Source of the DNA: Negativicutes bacterium
GTDB lineage: Bacteria; Bacillota; Negativicutes; SKW292
DNA length: 15,045 nt
Assembly (NCBI GenBank): GCA_026416215.1
Contig: JAOAFP010000028.1
Location: forward strand, 1-15,045
Direction of reading: 5' to 3'
Shown here: positions 1-6,446 of the stretch, piece after piece
Layout: each line of letters begins with the position of its first letter
How positions within the stretch are numbered: the first letter of the stretch is position 1
Made by a program: the position numbers and the translations under genes
The notes under the pieces: generated by a model
The model's database searches: none
What the model was told of the DNA's origin: nothing
The model's input: the letters and a program-made list of their open reading frames with translations, nothing else

Positions 1-19
1 AGATGTGTATAAGAGACAG
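1..19. other. Tn5/Nextera mosaic-end adapter (sequencing artefact)
   Basis: The first 19 bases, AGATGTGTATAAGAGACAG, are identical to the hyperactive Tn5 mosaic end used in Nextera tagmentation libraries. The bases after it are normal GC-rich coding sequence on the minus strand. The adapter therefore marks an untrimmed read end at the contig terminus and is not genomic. It should be masked, and the gene next to it should be treated as cut by the library. Confidence 0.97.
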
Positions 20-350
20 GGTACATGTCCCGGATGGCCGGCAGCAGCTGTTCGGTGATCGGCCGGGCAGAACCAGCGGTAAGCTCAAGCCGGAAAATGG
101 CCATGGTGCTGCGCTTTACCATCAGGTCGCTGATGTTCACTGAGTCAAGGCCGCCTTTGTAGAACCAGAAGTCGCGGCCGGCAACGGCGTCGGTCGGGGT
201 CAGGTAGTCCGGCATGTCCAGGTTCTGGCCCAGAGGCAGGTCGTAGAGAACGGTGACGAAATCGCGGTCGGTGTCGGCAGCCACCGGGGCTGTCCAGCCG
301 GCCAGCAGGGTCAGGCAGCCAAGGGCGACGAGGGCAATTGGTCTGATCAT
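20..350 (-). CDS. Exported protein of unknown function, N-terminal part only
   Basis: The open frame starts at an ATG at 350 and stays open for about 110 codons to the adapter at the left edge, so only the N-terminus is present. A Shine-Dalgarno sequence (AAGGAG on the minus strand, 360-365) lies 9 nt upstream and supports this start. The protein begins MIRPIALVALGCLTLLAG and has a typical Sec signal peptide: positive residue, hydrophobic core, then a V-A-A/D signal-peptidase-I-like site near residue 25. There is no lipobox Cys at the right place. The predicted mature part is mixed polar with several aromatic residues, including an RDFWFYKGG stretch. I do not recognise a family. It lies downstream of the SpeD-like gene on the same strand, with an 88-nt gap and no clear terminator, so it may be co-transcribed with it or have its own promoter. 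Confidence 0.75.
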
Positions 351-359
351 GGGGATTTT

Positions 360-365
360 CTCCTT
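360..365 (-). promoter_or_regulatory. Ribosome binding site of the exported protein
   Basis: AAGGAG on the minus strand lies 9 nt before the ATG at 350. It fixes the start of the truncated exported protein and argues that the frame is a real gene although it runs off the contig. The rest of the 351-438 gap is AT-richer than its surroundings; I see no convincing terminator or promoter in it. Confidence 0.7.
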
Positions 366-438
366 CAAAATAAAATTATTACCGGAACTCTGAAACTGCC
401 GGCGATGTAGACCCGGGGTCATTACCGGCATTTGCAGG

Positions 439-918
439 CTATGTCGGTGGGACCGGCCGGTTGCGGGTCCGGCGCTTTTTAATAGCCGAAAGCATCTTGT
501 TGCCGGTTTCCCGGATCCGTCGGATCGGGCCGGCTTTGGTGCGAATCTTCGGTTTCATGTCCCGCTCGCTGCCGAAGTCACCGCGGCGGACGCTGGTGGT
601 TCGCACCTTCTCGGGGCGAAAGAACGATTTGAGGGTGGATATAGTTTTCTGTGGGGAAGGGTTGGCACCCAGGCAAAAAATGTCGATAGCCACGTAGCCC
701 AGCCGGGGGAAGGAATTGACTGTCAGGCGGTGATCCTGAAGGAAAATGACAGCCGTCAGGCTGTCGTTGCCGTCGTCGTGCACCAGTGGCTGGGAGCAAA
801 CACCTGCCAGCTGCCCCCCGGCCGCGATCACCAGCTGGGCAAGCTCGGCGCGGTTGTCCAGCCGGTCGCTCTGGCAACCGTAAAAGTCGATACAGAAGTG
901 CCGTCCGATGTTGGCCAA
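439..918 (-). CDS. SpeD-like protein (AdoMet decarboxylase family) lacking catalytic residues
   Basis: I choose a TTG start at 918 (159 aa), preceded by GGGGG at 925-929. The protein then opens MANIGRHFCIDFYGC, matching the bacterial SpeD opening residue for residue. An ATG at 1029 would add 37 residues without family resemblance or a clear ribosome site. The core continues with LTVNSFP (65-71) and GYVAIDIF (74-81), clear equivalents of SpeD LTIHTWP and GYAAIDLF. In SpeD enzymes Ser63 becomes the pyruvoyl group by self-cleavage, with His68 and Cys83 assisting processing and catalysis. Here these positions are His63, Asn68 and Leu83, and the Glu62 of the cleavage site is Asp. Self-processing and decarboxylation by the known mechanism are therefore not expected. 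Residues about 120-159 form an extra tail rich in Lys and Arg. Function is unknown; a regulatory or ligand-binding role is inference. It is divergent from the rimP operon. Confidence 0.8.
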   Translation of the reverse strand: MANIGRHFCIDFYGCQSDRLDNRAELAQLVIAAGGQLAGVCSQPLVHDDGNDSLTAVIFLQDHRLTVNSFPRLGYVAIDIFCLGANPSPQKTISTLKSFFRPEKVRTTSVRRGDFGSERDMKPKIRTKAGPIRRIRETGNKMLSAIKKRRTRNRPVPPT

Positions 919-1058
919 GATAATCCCCCGCTTTTGCTTTATGAATAAGCCGGCCGGCCTGAATTTCGACAGCTTGCGGCCGAATGGCGGCGCCAAGTTC
1001 ACGACACCACTCCAAGTCATTATTTTCATTTCGACGTCGTGACCGGGAAACCCTGCTG

Positions 1059-1074
1059 CCGGGATTTATCCCGG
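1059..1074. repeat. Inverted repeat in the divergent intergenic region
   Basis: CCGGGAT (1059-1065) and ATCCCGG (1068-1074) form a perfect 7-bp inverted repeat around TT. It sits 28 bp upstream of the -35 element of the rimP promoter and between the two divergent genes. A run of five A follows on the plus strand. Neither strand has a T tract after the stem, so it is not an intrinsic terminator. It could be an operator or only a chance GC palindrome. Confidence 0.35.
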
Positions 1075-1101
1075 AAAAATTGCGGTTTTTTGCAAACAGC
1101 G

Positions 1102-1130
1102 TTGCCAAATTTTCCGTTTAGTGCTATCAT
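1102..1130 (+). promoter_or_regulatory. Sigma-70/SigA promoter of the rimP-nusA-infB-mur operon
   Basis: A -35 box TTGCCA (1102-1107, five of six consensus) and a -10 box TATCAT (1125-1130, five of six) are separated by exactly 17 bp. A TG one base upstream of the -10 (1122-1123) makes it an extended -10. The DNA between the boxes is AT-rich in an otherwise GC-rich window. Transcription would start near 1136-1138, giving a leader of about 95 nt before the rimP ATG. It is the only convincing promoter I see for the plus-strand genes. Confidence 0.8.
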
Positions 1131-1158
1131 TGTCGGCACAAGCTATGCATGGACAGTG

Positions 1159-1190
1159 CAAAGAGTGGGTTTTCGCCCACTCTTTGATTT
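1159..1190 (+). terminator. Leader hairpin of rimP operon, probable weak attenuator
   Basis: CAAAGAGTGGG (1159-1169) and CCCACTCTTTG (1176-1186) form a perfect 11-bp stem with a 6-nt loop, TTTTCG. The 3' side runs into CTTTGATTTTG, a T tract broken by GA. It starts about 22 nt after the predicted transcription start and ends about 45 nt before the rimP ATG. A strong stem with a poor T tract is what NusA-stimulated terminators look like. In Bacillus subtilis NusA is reported to control its own operon through such a leader terminator, so NusA feedback here is a reasonable inference. It could instead be a 5' stabilising hairpin. Confidence 0.6.
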
Positions 1191-1231
1191 TGCCGACGGG
1201 TGCGGGCAAACCACTGAAGCGGGGGAAAGGG

Positions 1232-1702
1232 ATGAAGGCGAGTGAGATCGTGGCACTGGCTACGGAGATTGCCGGACAGAAGCTGGCCGGTTCGATGATC
1301 GAGCTGACTGACGTGGAATATGTCTGTGAAAACGGCCGGCGGTACCTGCGTCTGTATATCGACCAGCCGGGGGGAATTCATCTCGACGACTGCCAGCGGG
1401 TGAGCGAGATGGTGGGCGCAGCTCTCGATGAAATCAGGGAGCTCAGGCAAAGCTATTTCCTTGAAGTGTCGTCACCGGGGCTGGACCGAAAACTAAAAAA
1501 AGACAGTGACTTTGTCAGGTTTGCCGGCAGAAAGATCAATATCCGGCTGTACCGGGCGGTTGACGGGCGGAAAAACATCAGCGGAACCCTGGTCGGTCTC
1601 AGCGAGGACCGCCGGCAGGTGCTGCTGACCGACGACGGTGGTGCGGAGCTGAGGGTGGAACGAGACGATATAGGCCAGGTACGGCTGGCGGTGGAGTTTT
1701 AG
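1232..1702 (+). CDS. rimP: Ribosome maturation factor RimP
   Basis: RimP binds the 30S precursor and helps assemble the head domain around S19 and 16S rRNA. The 156-aa protein has the family length. It shows the expected N-terminal alpha/beta domain with the VEYVCENGRRYLRLYID strand pair (about residues 26-42) and the DCQRVSE helix start. The hallmark VSSPGLDRKL lies near residue 80, followed by a C-terminal SH3-like barrel. I use the ATG at 1232, preceded by GGGGGAAAGGG at 1221-1231. A longer frame open from 1121 would start inside the -10 box and cannot be translated from that promoter. It is the first gene of the operon; nusA follows after 22 nt. Confidence 0.96.
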   Translation: MKASEIVALATEIAGQKLAGSMIELTDVEYVCENGRRYLRLYIDQPGGIHLDDCQRVSEMVGAALDEIRELRQSYFLEVSSPGLDRKLKKDSDFVRFAGRKINIRLYRAVDGRKNISGTLVGLSEDRRQVLLTDDGGAELRVERDDIGQVRLAVEF

Positions 1703-1724
1703 GTTAGGCAGGAGGAAGCTACTG

Positions 1725-2801
1725 GTGATTAATGCGGAAATGATGAGAACGGCGCTGGACGATCTGGCCAGGGAAAAGGGGATTCGGCCTGAGGTGCTGC
1801 AGGAGGCGATCGAGGCGGCACTGGTATCGGCGTACAAGCGCAATTTTGGTGCCGGCCGCGATGTAAGGGCCGAGTTGACCGGCGACGGTTATCGGATCTA
1901 TCATCAGCTGATGGTGGTGGAGGAGGTGAGCGATCCGCGCAGCGAAATATCGCTGGCTGATGCCAGAGCAATCGTTCCTGATGCTGAAGTTGGCCAGGTG
2001 GTGGAGACGGACGTAACCCCGCAGGATTTTGGTCGTATAGCTGCCCAGACCGCCAAGCAGGTGGTGGTCCAGCGGCTGCGCGAGGCCGAGCGCGGGCAGG
2101 TGTATGTTGAGTATTCCGGACGGGAGCACGATGTGGTCACCGGTCGTATTCACCGGATCGAAAATCGCCACGTTTACATAGACTTGGGCAAGGCTGAGGC
2201 TTTGCTGCCGCCCAGCGAGCAGGCCCCGGGCGAAAGTTACAGGATGGGTGACCGGATCAAGACCTATGTGGTCGAAGTCCGGCGCACCAGCCGTGGCCCC
2301 CAGATCATCGTTTCCCGGACCCATCCCGGTCTGATTAGGAGGCTGTTTGAGCTGGAGGTCCCGGAAATCGAAGAAGGAATTATCGAGATTAAAGCGGTGG
2401 CCCGTGAACCGGGCATGCGGGCCAAGGTGGCCGTCCACAGTGAGGATCCCGGCGTCGATCCGGTCGGAGCCTGCGTTGGGCCGCGGGGCATGAGGGTGCA
2501 GAACGTGGTCAGCGAAATCCGCGGTGAAAAGATCGACATTGTCCGCTACGACGAAAATCCGGCCGCTTTTATTGCCAACTCGCTCAGTCCGGCCAGGATT
2601 ACCTCGGTTGATGCCTACCTCGATAACAGGAGCTCGCGGGTGGTGGTGCCGGACAATCAGCTGTCGCTGGCCATCGGCAGGGAAGGGCAGAATGCGCGGC
2701 TGGCCGCTAAGCTGACCGGCTGGAAAATTGACATCAGAAGCGAGAGCCAGGCGGCCGGGGAAGAGGAACTTTCGCCTGATGACGGCGACGAAAACAGCTG
2801 A
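1725..2801 (+). CDS. nusA: Transcription termination/antitermination factor NusA
   Basis: NusA binds RNA polymerase and nascent RNA, prolongs pauses and controls intrinsic termination and antitermination. The 358 aa match the short Bacillota form without the C-terminal acidic repeats of Proteobacteria. Domains in order: N-terminal polymerase-binding domain (1-125), S1 domain (about 130-200), KH1 with the GPRG loop (252-255), and KH2 with the GREG loop (318-321) in the conserved NQLSLAIGREGQNARLA segment. A short acidic tail ends the protein. The start is GTG at 1725 with AGGAGG at 1710-1715. An ATG-ATG pair lies five codons further in, but the ribosome site favours the GTG. The end overlaps the ylxR start by 23 nt. 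NusA may act back on the leader hairpin at 1159-1190. Confidence 0.97.
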   Translation: MINAEMMRTALDDLAREKGIRPEVLQEAIEAALVSAYKRNFGAGRDVRAELTGDGYRIYHQLMVVEEVSDPRSEISLADARAIVPDAEVGQVVETDVTPQDFGRIAAQTAKQVVVQRLREAERGQVYVEYSGREHDVVTGRIHRIENRHVYIDLGKAEALLPPSEQAPGESYRMGDRIKTYVVEVRRTSRGPQIIVSRTHPGLIRRLFELEVPEIEEGIIEIKAVAREPGMRAKVAVHSEDPGVDPVGACVGPRGMRVQNVVSEIRGEKIDIVRYDENPAAFIANSLSPARITSVDAYLDNRSSRVVVPDNQLSLAIGREGQNARLAAKLTGWKIDIRSESQAAGEEELSPDDGDENS

Positions 2802-3081
2802 CGCCGGTGAACGCCGGCGGATGTGCGTGGCCTGTCGCCGGCTGCAGCCACTGGTCCGGCTGCTGAGGGTCAGACGACGGGAATCCGGCGGCTGGTCGGT
2901 GGCTGAGGATGGGTACTTGCCCGGGCGCAGCGCTTACGTTTGCCGGTCGGAAGAATGTATACGTCAGGCGATCAGGGGCAAAAGGCTGGCCAGGGGGCTG
3001 CGCTGCCAGCCAGGTGCTGAACAGCTGGCTGTCCTGCACCTGGCGTTACTGGAGGCAATGGCTGTAGGAGATGACGGATGA
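2779..3081 (+). CDS. ylxR: YlxR/RnpM family RNase P modulator
   Basis: This 100-aa basic protein belongs to the YlxR (DUF448) family. The Bacillus subtilis member binds the RNase P RNA and was renamed RnpM. Visible hallmarks are RMCVACR with Cys16 and Cys19, the GRSAYVC signature (residues 49-55; family consensus GRGAYVC) and a further Cys60. The four cysteines could form a metal or redox site. I prefer the ATG at 2779, which lies inside the nusA end and gives an N-terminus of normal length. An upstream TTG at 2728 would add 17 Arg-rich residues and extend the overlap. Its last bases overlap ylxQ as ATGA. Confidence 0.9.
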   Translation: MTATKTADAGERRRMCVACRRLQPLVRLLRVRRRESGGWSVAEDGYLPGRSAYVCRSEECIRQAIRGKRLARGLRCQPGAEQLAVLHLALLEAMAVGDDG

Positions 3082-3377
3082 ACGAACAAAGGGTACTGCA
3101 GTGGCTGGGACTGGCCCGGCGGGCCAACCGGCTGGCCTGGGGGGACAAGGCCTGTGAACTATCGCTGTTGTCCGGCCGGGCCGAACTGGTGGTTGTGGCG
3201 GCCGACGCCGGTCACAACATAAGGAAAAAATTCCACCGTTTGTGCGGCGAACACCGGGTAGCTGTGGTTGTTTTCGCCAGCCGGCAGGATATTGGCCGAG
3301 CACTGGGAAAAGAAACCGTGGCGGTTGCCGCGATTGAGGACCGGGGAATCGCCCGGGAAATTTTAACAGCTAATTAG
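3078..3377 (+). CDS. ylxQ: YlxQ, L7Ae-family RNA-binding protein
   Basis: A 99-aa protein of the ribosomal L7Ae/L30e/S12e/Gadd45 family, whose members bind kink-turn RNA. It starts with the typical LGLARRANRLAWG segment (residues 10-22). The strand LVVVAADAG and NIRKKF follow at residues 37-52, where the family has its RNA-binding loop, and the end is short (REILTAN). The ATG overlaps the ylxR stop (ATGA), and AGGAG at 3066-3070 is well placed. It keeps the conserved Bacillota position between ylxR and infB. The cellular target is not settled for this subfamily; RNase P or ribosomal RNA are candidates because of its neighbours. Confidence 0.92.
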   Translation: MNEQRVLQWLGLARRANRLAWGDKACELSLLSGRAELVVVAADAGHNIRKKFHRLCGEHRVAVVVFASRQDIGRALGKETVAVAAIEDRGIAREILTAN

Positions 3378-3401
3378 CCATTTTTGGGGGTTTCTGATTT
3401 T

Positions 3402-6053
3402 ATGGCGAAGTATCGGATATTTGACCTGGCGCGGGAAATGAACACCACCAGCAAGATACTGATCGATATCCTGGCGCGGAACGGGGTGGTTGTCCGCAAC
3501 CATGCCGCCAGTATCGGTGACGAGGAAAAGCGGATTATAGACAGGGCCTTTGCCGCCAGAAGCGAAAAAAGCCGTCCCGTACGCAACGGCCGCAGCGAGG
3601 AGCGCCCGGCCAGACCGGTAAAGGGCAGCGGTGAGGGACGGCCGCAACGCAGCGGCAGCGGTGACCGGGCTGTCAGGGAGGCAAGACCGGCTGAAACCGT
3701 CCGGCGTGACCGCCCCAGTCATGCGGCCGGCGGCACCCGTGACCGCGATCGTCGTCGAGACACCAAGCCGCCGGCGGCACCACGCCTGTCGCTGCACGGA
3801 CGGGTACAGGAGCCGGCTCCGGTTCCACGGGCGGAACAGCCGTTGGTGTCAGGACCGGCAATGGCCGAACTGCCGCCGGTAGCTCCGGCTGTGGCTTCCG
3901 ATCAACCGGTGGCTGTCCCGCCTGAACAGTATGCCGGCGGTCCGACGGTGGTTACCGATCCGGGGTCGGTCGATATCCAGACTCCGCCACCAGGATCTGC
4001 TCCGCCGGCCGGTGATACGACGACGGTGACCGAACCGCCGGCGGCCGAAGAGCAGGTCATCATCAAGGACAAGACCCAGAAACCGGCCGACGCCGACGGG
4101 TCCGGCAGGCCGGGCCGCAAGGGACGGGAGAAGACTGACAAACGCGGTGCCGACAAAATTGAGCGCCGGGAAAAAGAACTGAAACTTCCACCCAGGGGCA
4201 GACAGACGGCTGCTAAGGCCAAGCAGCAGCCGGCCGCCAAAGGCAAGCCGGTGACGGCTAAGGGCCGGCCGCCGGCGGCAGCGGAAAAACCTGCTCCGCC
4301 CACCGTCCGGCCGAAGAAGGTCAAACTGCCGGAAAGCATTACTGTTAAGGATCTGTCGGTCAAATTCGGCCGGGAGGTTAATGAACTGATCAAAAAATTG
4401 ATGATGCTGGGGGTAATGGCCGGGATTAATCAGGAGGTCGACTTTGACACGGCCAGCATTTTGGCTGCCGAGTTTGGCGTGACCGTTGAGGCCCTGCCGC
4501 CGGAGGCCGATTTGACCCGGATCGAAGAGATCATCGACGATCCGGCCGATCTGGTGATCCGTCCACCGGTGGTTACGGTCATGGGCCACGTAGACCACGG
4601 CAAAACTTCGTTGCTGGATGCCATTCGCAAAACCAAGGTCACCAGCACCGAGGCCGGCGGGATTACCCAGCACATCGGTGCCTACCAGGTTTCGAGCAAG
4701 GGCCGGAAGATCTGCTTCCTCGACACTCCTGGCCACGAAGCTTTCACTTCGATGCGGGCCCGCGGGGCCCAGGTCACTGACATAGCTATTTTGGTAGTGG
4801 CGGCTGATGACGGGGTAATGCCGCAGACGGTAGAGGCGATAAATCACGCCAAGGCAGCCAATGTGCCAATTATCGTCGCGATCAACAAAATAGACAAGGA
4901 AGGGGCTAATCCCGAGCGGATAAAGCAGCAGCTCACTGAGTACGGCCTGGTCGGTGAAGAATGGGGCGGCGATGTGATAATGGTGCCGGTGTCGGCCAAG
5001 GCCAAAACCGGCATTGATGAACTGCTGGAAATGATCCTGCTGGTGGCAGAGGTGCAGGAACTAAAGGCCAACCCCAACCGCCGGGCCATGGGCACGGTCA
5101 TTGAGGCCCAGCTCGATAAGGGGCGGGGTCCGGTGGCCACCATCCTGGTTCAGAAGGGAACTCTGAACATCGGCGATACAGTAATTGCCGGCATGGCATA
5201 CGGCAAGGTACGGGCGATGATCAACGACCGTGGTGAGAAGGTGAAAAAGGCCGAACCGTCCACCCCGGTCGAGGTGCTGGGCTTGTCGGATGTGCCGGCA
5301 GCCGGCGACACCGCGGTCGTGGTGGATGAGCGGACTGCCCGGATGGTGGCGGAGAAGCGCATCGCCCAGCGGCGGATGGACGAAATGAAACAGAAGCAGA
5401 AAATTTCCCTTGAGGATCTGTTCGATCAGATAAAAGCCGGGGAGATCAAGGACCTCAACATTGTGGTCAAGGCCGATGTCCAGGGTTCAATTGAGGCGTT
5501 GCGGCAGGCGCTGCAGAATCTTACCAACAAGGAAGTGCGGGTCAACATCGTCCACGCCGGGGTCGGGGCGATAAGCGAATCGGATATCATGCTGGCGGCT
5601 GCGGCCAACGCCCTGGTGATCGGGTTCAATGTCCGGCCGGACAACAACGCCCGCCGGGTGGCAGAAAGTGAATCGGTGGACGTCCGGCTGTACCGGGTCA
5701 TCTACGAGGCGATCAACGACGTCGAGGCAGCCATGAGCGGCATGCTGGCCCCCGAATTCAAAGAAGTAGTAATCGGCCGGGTTGAGGTCCGGCAGACTTT
5801 CAATACCCCGAAAACGGTGGTGGCCGGTTGTTATGTCCTCGAGGGAAAAATCACCAATTCCTCGCAGATCCGGATTATCCGCGACAATATCGTGGTCCAC
5901 GAGGGCAAAGTGGAGTCGCTGCGCCGGTTCAAGGATGATGTCCGGGAAGTGGCGGCCGGCTATGAATGCGGCGTTTCAATCGAAAAATACCGTGATATCA
6001 GAATAAACGACATTCTCGAGGTGTTCACAGTCGAAGAAGTAAAACGCGGCTGA
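3402..6053 (+). CDS. infB: Translation initiation factor IF-2
   Basis: IF-2 is the GTPase that brings fMet-tRNA to the 30S subunit and promotes subunit joining. The 883-aa protein has an IF2_N domain at 1-52, a long Pro/Ala/Arg/Lys-rich linker (about 55-310) and a second IF2_N-like helical domain (about 313-363). The GTPase follows with GHVDHGKT (395-402), DTPGH (441-445), NKID (495-498) and SAK (531-533). Domains II, III and the fMet-tRNA-binding C2 domain fill the rest. I start at ATG 3402 (MAKYRIFDLAREM), with GGGGG at 3386-3390. A TTG at 3384 would overlap that ribosome site. The gap to ylxQ is 24 nt and to rbfA 15 nt. The linker is low-complexity and probably disordered. Confidence 0.97.
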   Translation: MAKYRIFDLAREMNTTSKILIDILARNGVVVRNHAASIGDEEKRIIDRAFAARSEKSRPVRNGRSEERPARPVKGSGEGRPQRSGSGDRAVREARPAETVRRDRPSHAAGGTRDRDRRRDTKPPAAPRLSLHGRVQEPAPVPRAEQPLVSGPAMAELPPVAPAVASDQPVAVPPEQYAGGPTVVTDPGSVDIQTPPPGSAPPAGDTTTVTEPPAAEEQVIIKDKTQKPADADGSGRPGRKGREKTDKRGADKIERREKELKLPPRGRQTAAKAKQQPAAKGKPVTAKGRPPAAAEKPAPPTVRPKKVKLPESITVKDLSVKFGREVNELIKKLMMLGVMAGINQEVDFDTASILAAEFGVTVEALPPEADLTRIEEIIDDPADLVIRPPVVTVMGHVDHGKTSLLDAIRKTKVTSTEAGGITQHIGAYQVSSKGRKICFLDTPGHEAFTSMRARGAQVTDIAILVVAADDGVMPQTVEAINHAKAANVPIIVAINKIDKEGANPERIKQQLTEYGLVGEEWGGDVIMVPVSAKAKTGIDELLEMILLVAEVQELKANPNRRAMGTVIEAQLDKGRGPVATILVQKGTLNIGDTVIAGMAYGKVRAMINDRGEKVKKAEPSTPVEVLGLSDVPAAGDTAVVVDERTARMVAEKRIAQRRMDEMKQKQKISLEDLFDQIKAGEIKDLNIVVKADVQGSIEALRQALQNLTNKEVRVNIVHAGVGAISESDIMLAAAANALVIGFNVRPDNNARRVAESESVDVRLYRVIYEAINDVEAAMSGMLAPEFKEVVIGRVEVRQTFNTPKTVVAGCYVLEGKITNSSQIRIIRDNIVVHEGKVESLRRFKDDVREVAAGYECGVSIEKYRDIRINDILEVFTVEEVKRG

Positions 6054-6068
6054 ACGTGAGGTGAGTCG

Positions 6069-6446
6069 GTGGGCAAAATCAGAGTCGAGAGAGTCCAGGA
6101 ACTGATCAAACAGGAACTGAGCCAAATAATTGCCAAAGATTTGAAGGATCCCCGGATCGGGTTTGTCACCGTAACCGGGGTGAAAATGACCGGCGACCTG
6201 CAGACAGCCACTGTCTTCATCAGTCTGTTCGGCAGTGAGGAGGAAAAGGCGGCCAGCTGGCAGGGAATCAACGGCAGCCTGGGCCGGCTGCGCAGCGAAA
6301 TTGGCCGTCGCATTCGCCTGCGCCACACCCCGGAAATCATTCTCCGGCAGGATACCAGCCTTGATTATAGCGAAAGAATCAGCAGGCTGCTGTCTCAGAC
6401 CCGGCCGGAACAAACAAAAAAAGGGGGCGATGGTGGTGAGAGTTGA
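6069..6446 (+). CDS. rbfA: Ribosome-binding factor A
   Basis: RbfA is a KH-fold factor that binds the 30S subunit near the 5' end of 16S rRNA and is needed for late maturation. The 125-aa protein shows the usual order: RVERVQELIKQELSQII helix, KDPRIGFVTVTGV strand turn, an ATVFISLFG strand, the LRSEIGRRIRLRHTPEI segment and a DTSLDYSERISRLL end helix. The start is GTG at 6069, preceded by GAGGTGAG at 6058-6065. Its end overlaps the start of nrnA by 17 nt or less. Confidence 0.95.
   Translation: MGKIRVERVQELIKQELSQIIAKDLKDPRIGFVTVTGVKMTGDLQTATVFISLFGSEEEKAASWQGINGSLGRLRSEIGRRIRLRHTPEIILRQDTSLDYSERISRLLSQTRPEQTKKGGDGGES

Noticed and set aside
461..948. Plus-strand open frames opposite the SpeD-like gene
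   Set aside because: They lie in the shadow of the SpeD-like gene, which shows clear family motifs. They have no motifs of their own.
919..1029. Longer SpeD-like protein starting at ATG 1029
   Set aside because: The added residues have no similarity to the family and no clear ribosome site, while TTG 918 gives numbering identical to characterised SpeD. I cannot exclude use of the longer form.
1121..1231. N-terminal extension of RimP by 37 codons
   Set aside because: The extended start lies within the -10 element and before the predicted transcription start, and the added residues translate the leader hairpin. The ATG at 1232 has a good ribosome site and family-like start.
3849..4847. Minus-strand open frame of 332 codons
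   Set aside because: Antisense to the linker and GTPase part of infB, where high third-position GC leaves few stops. No ribosome site and no family resemblance.
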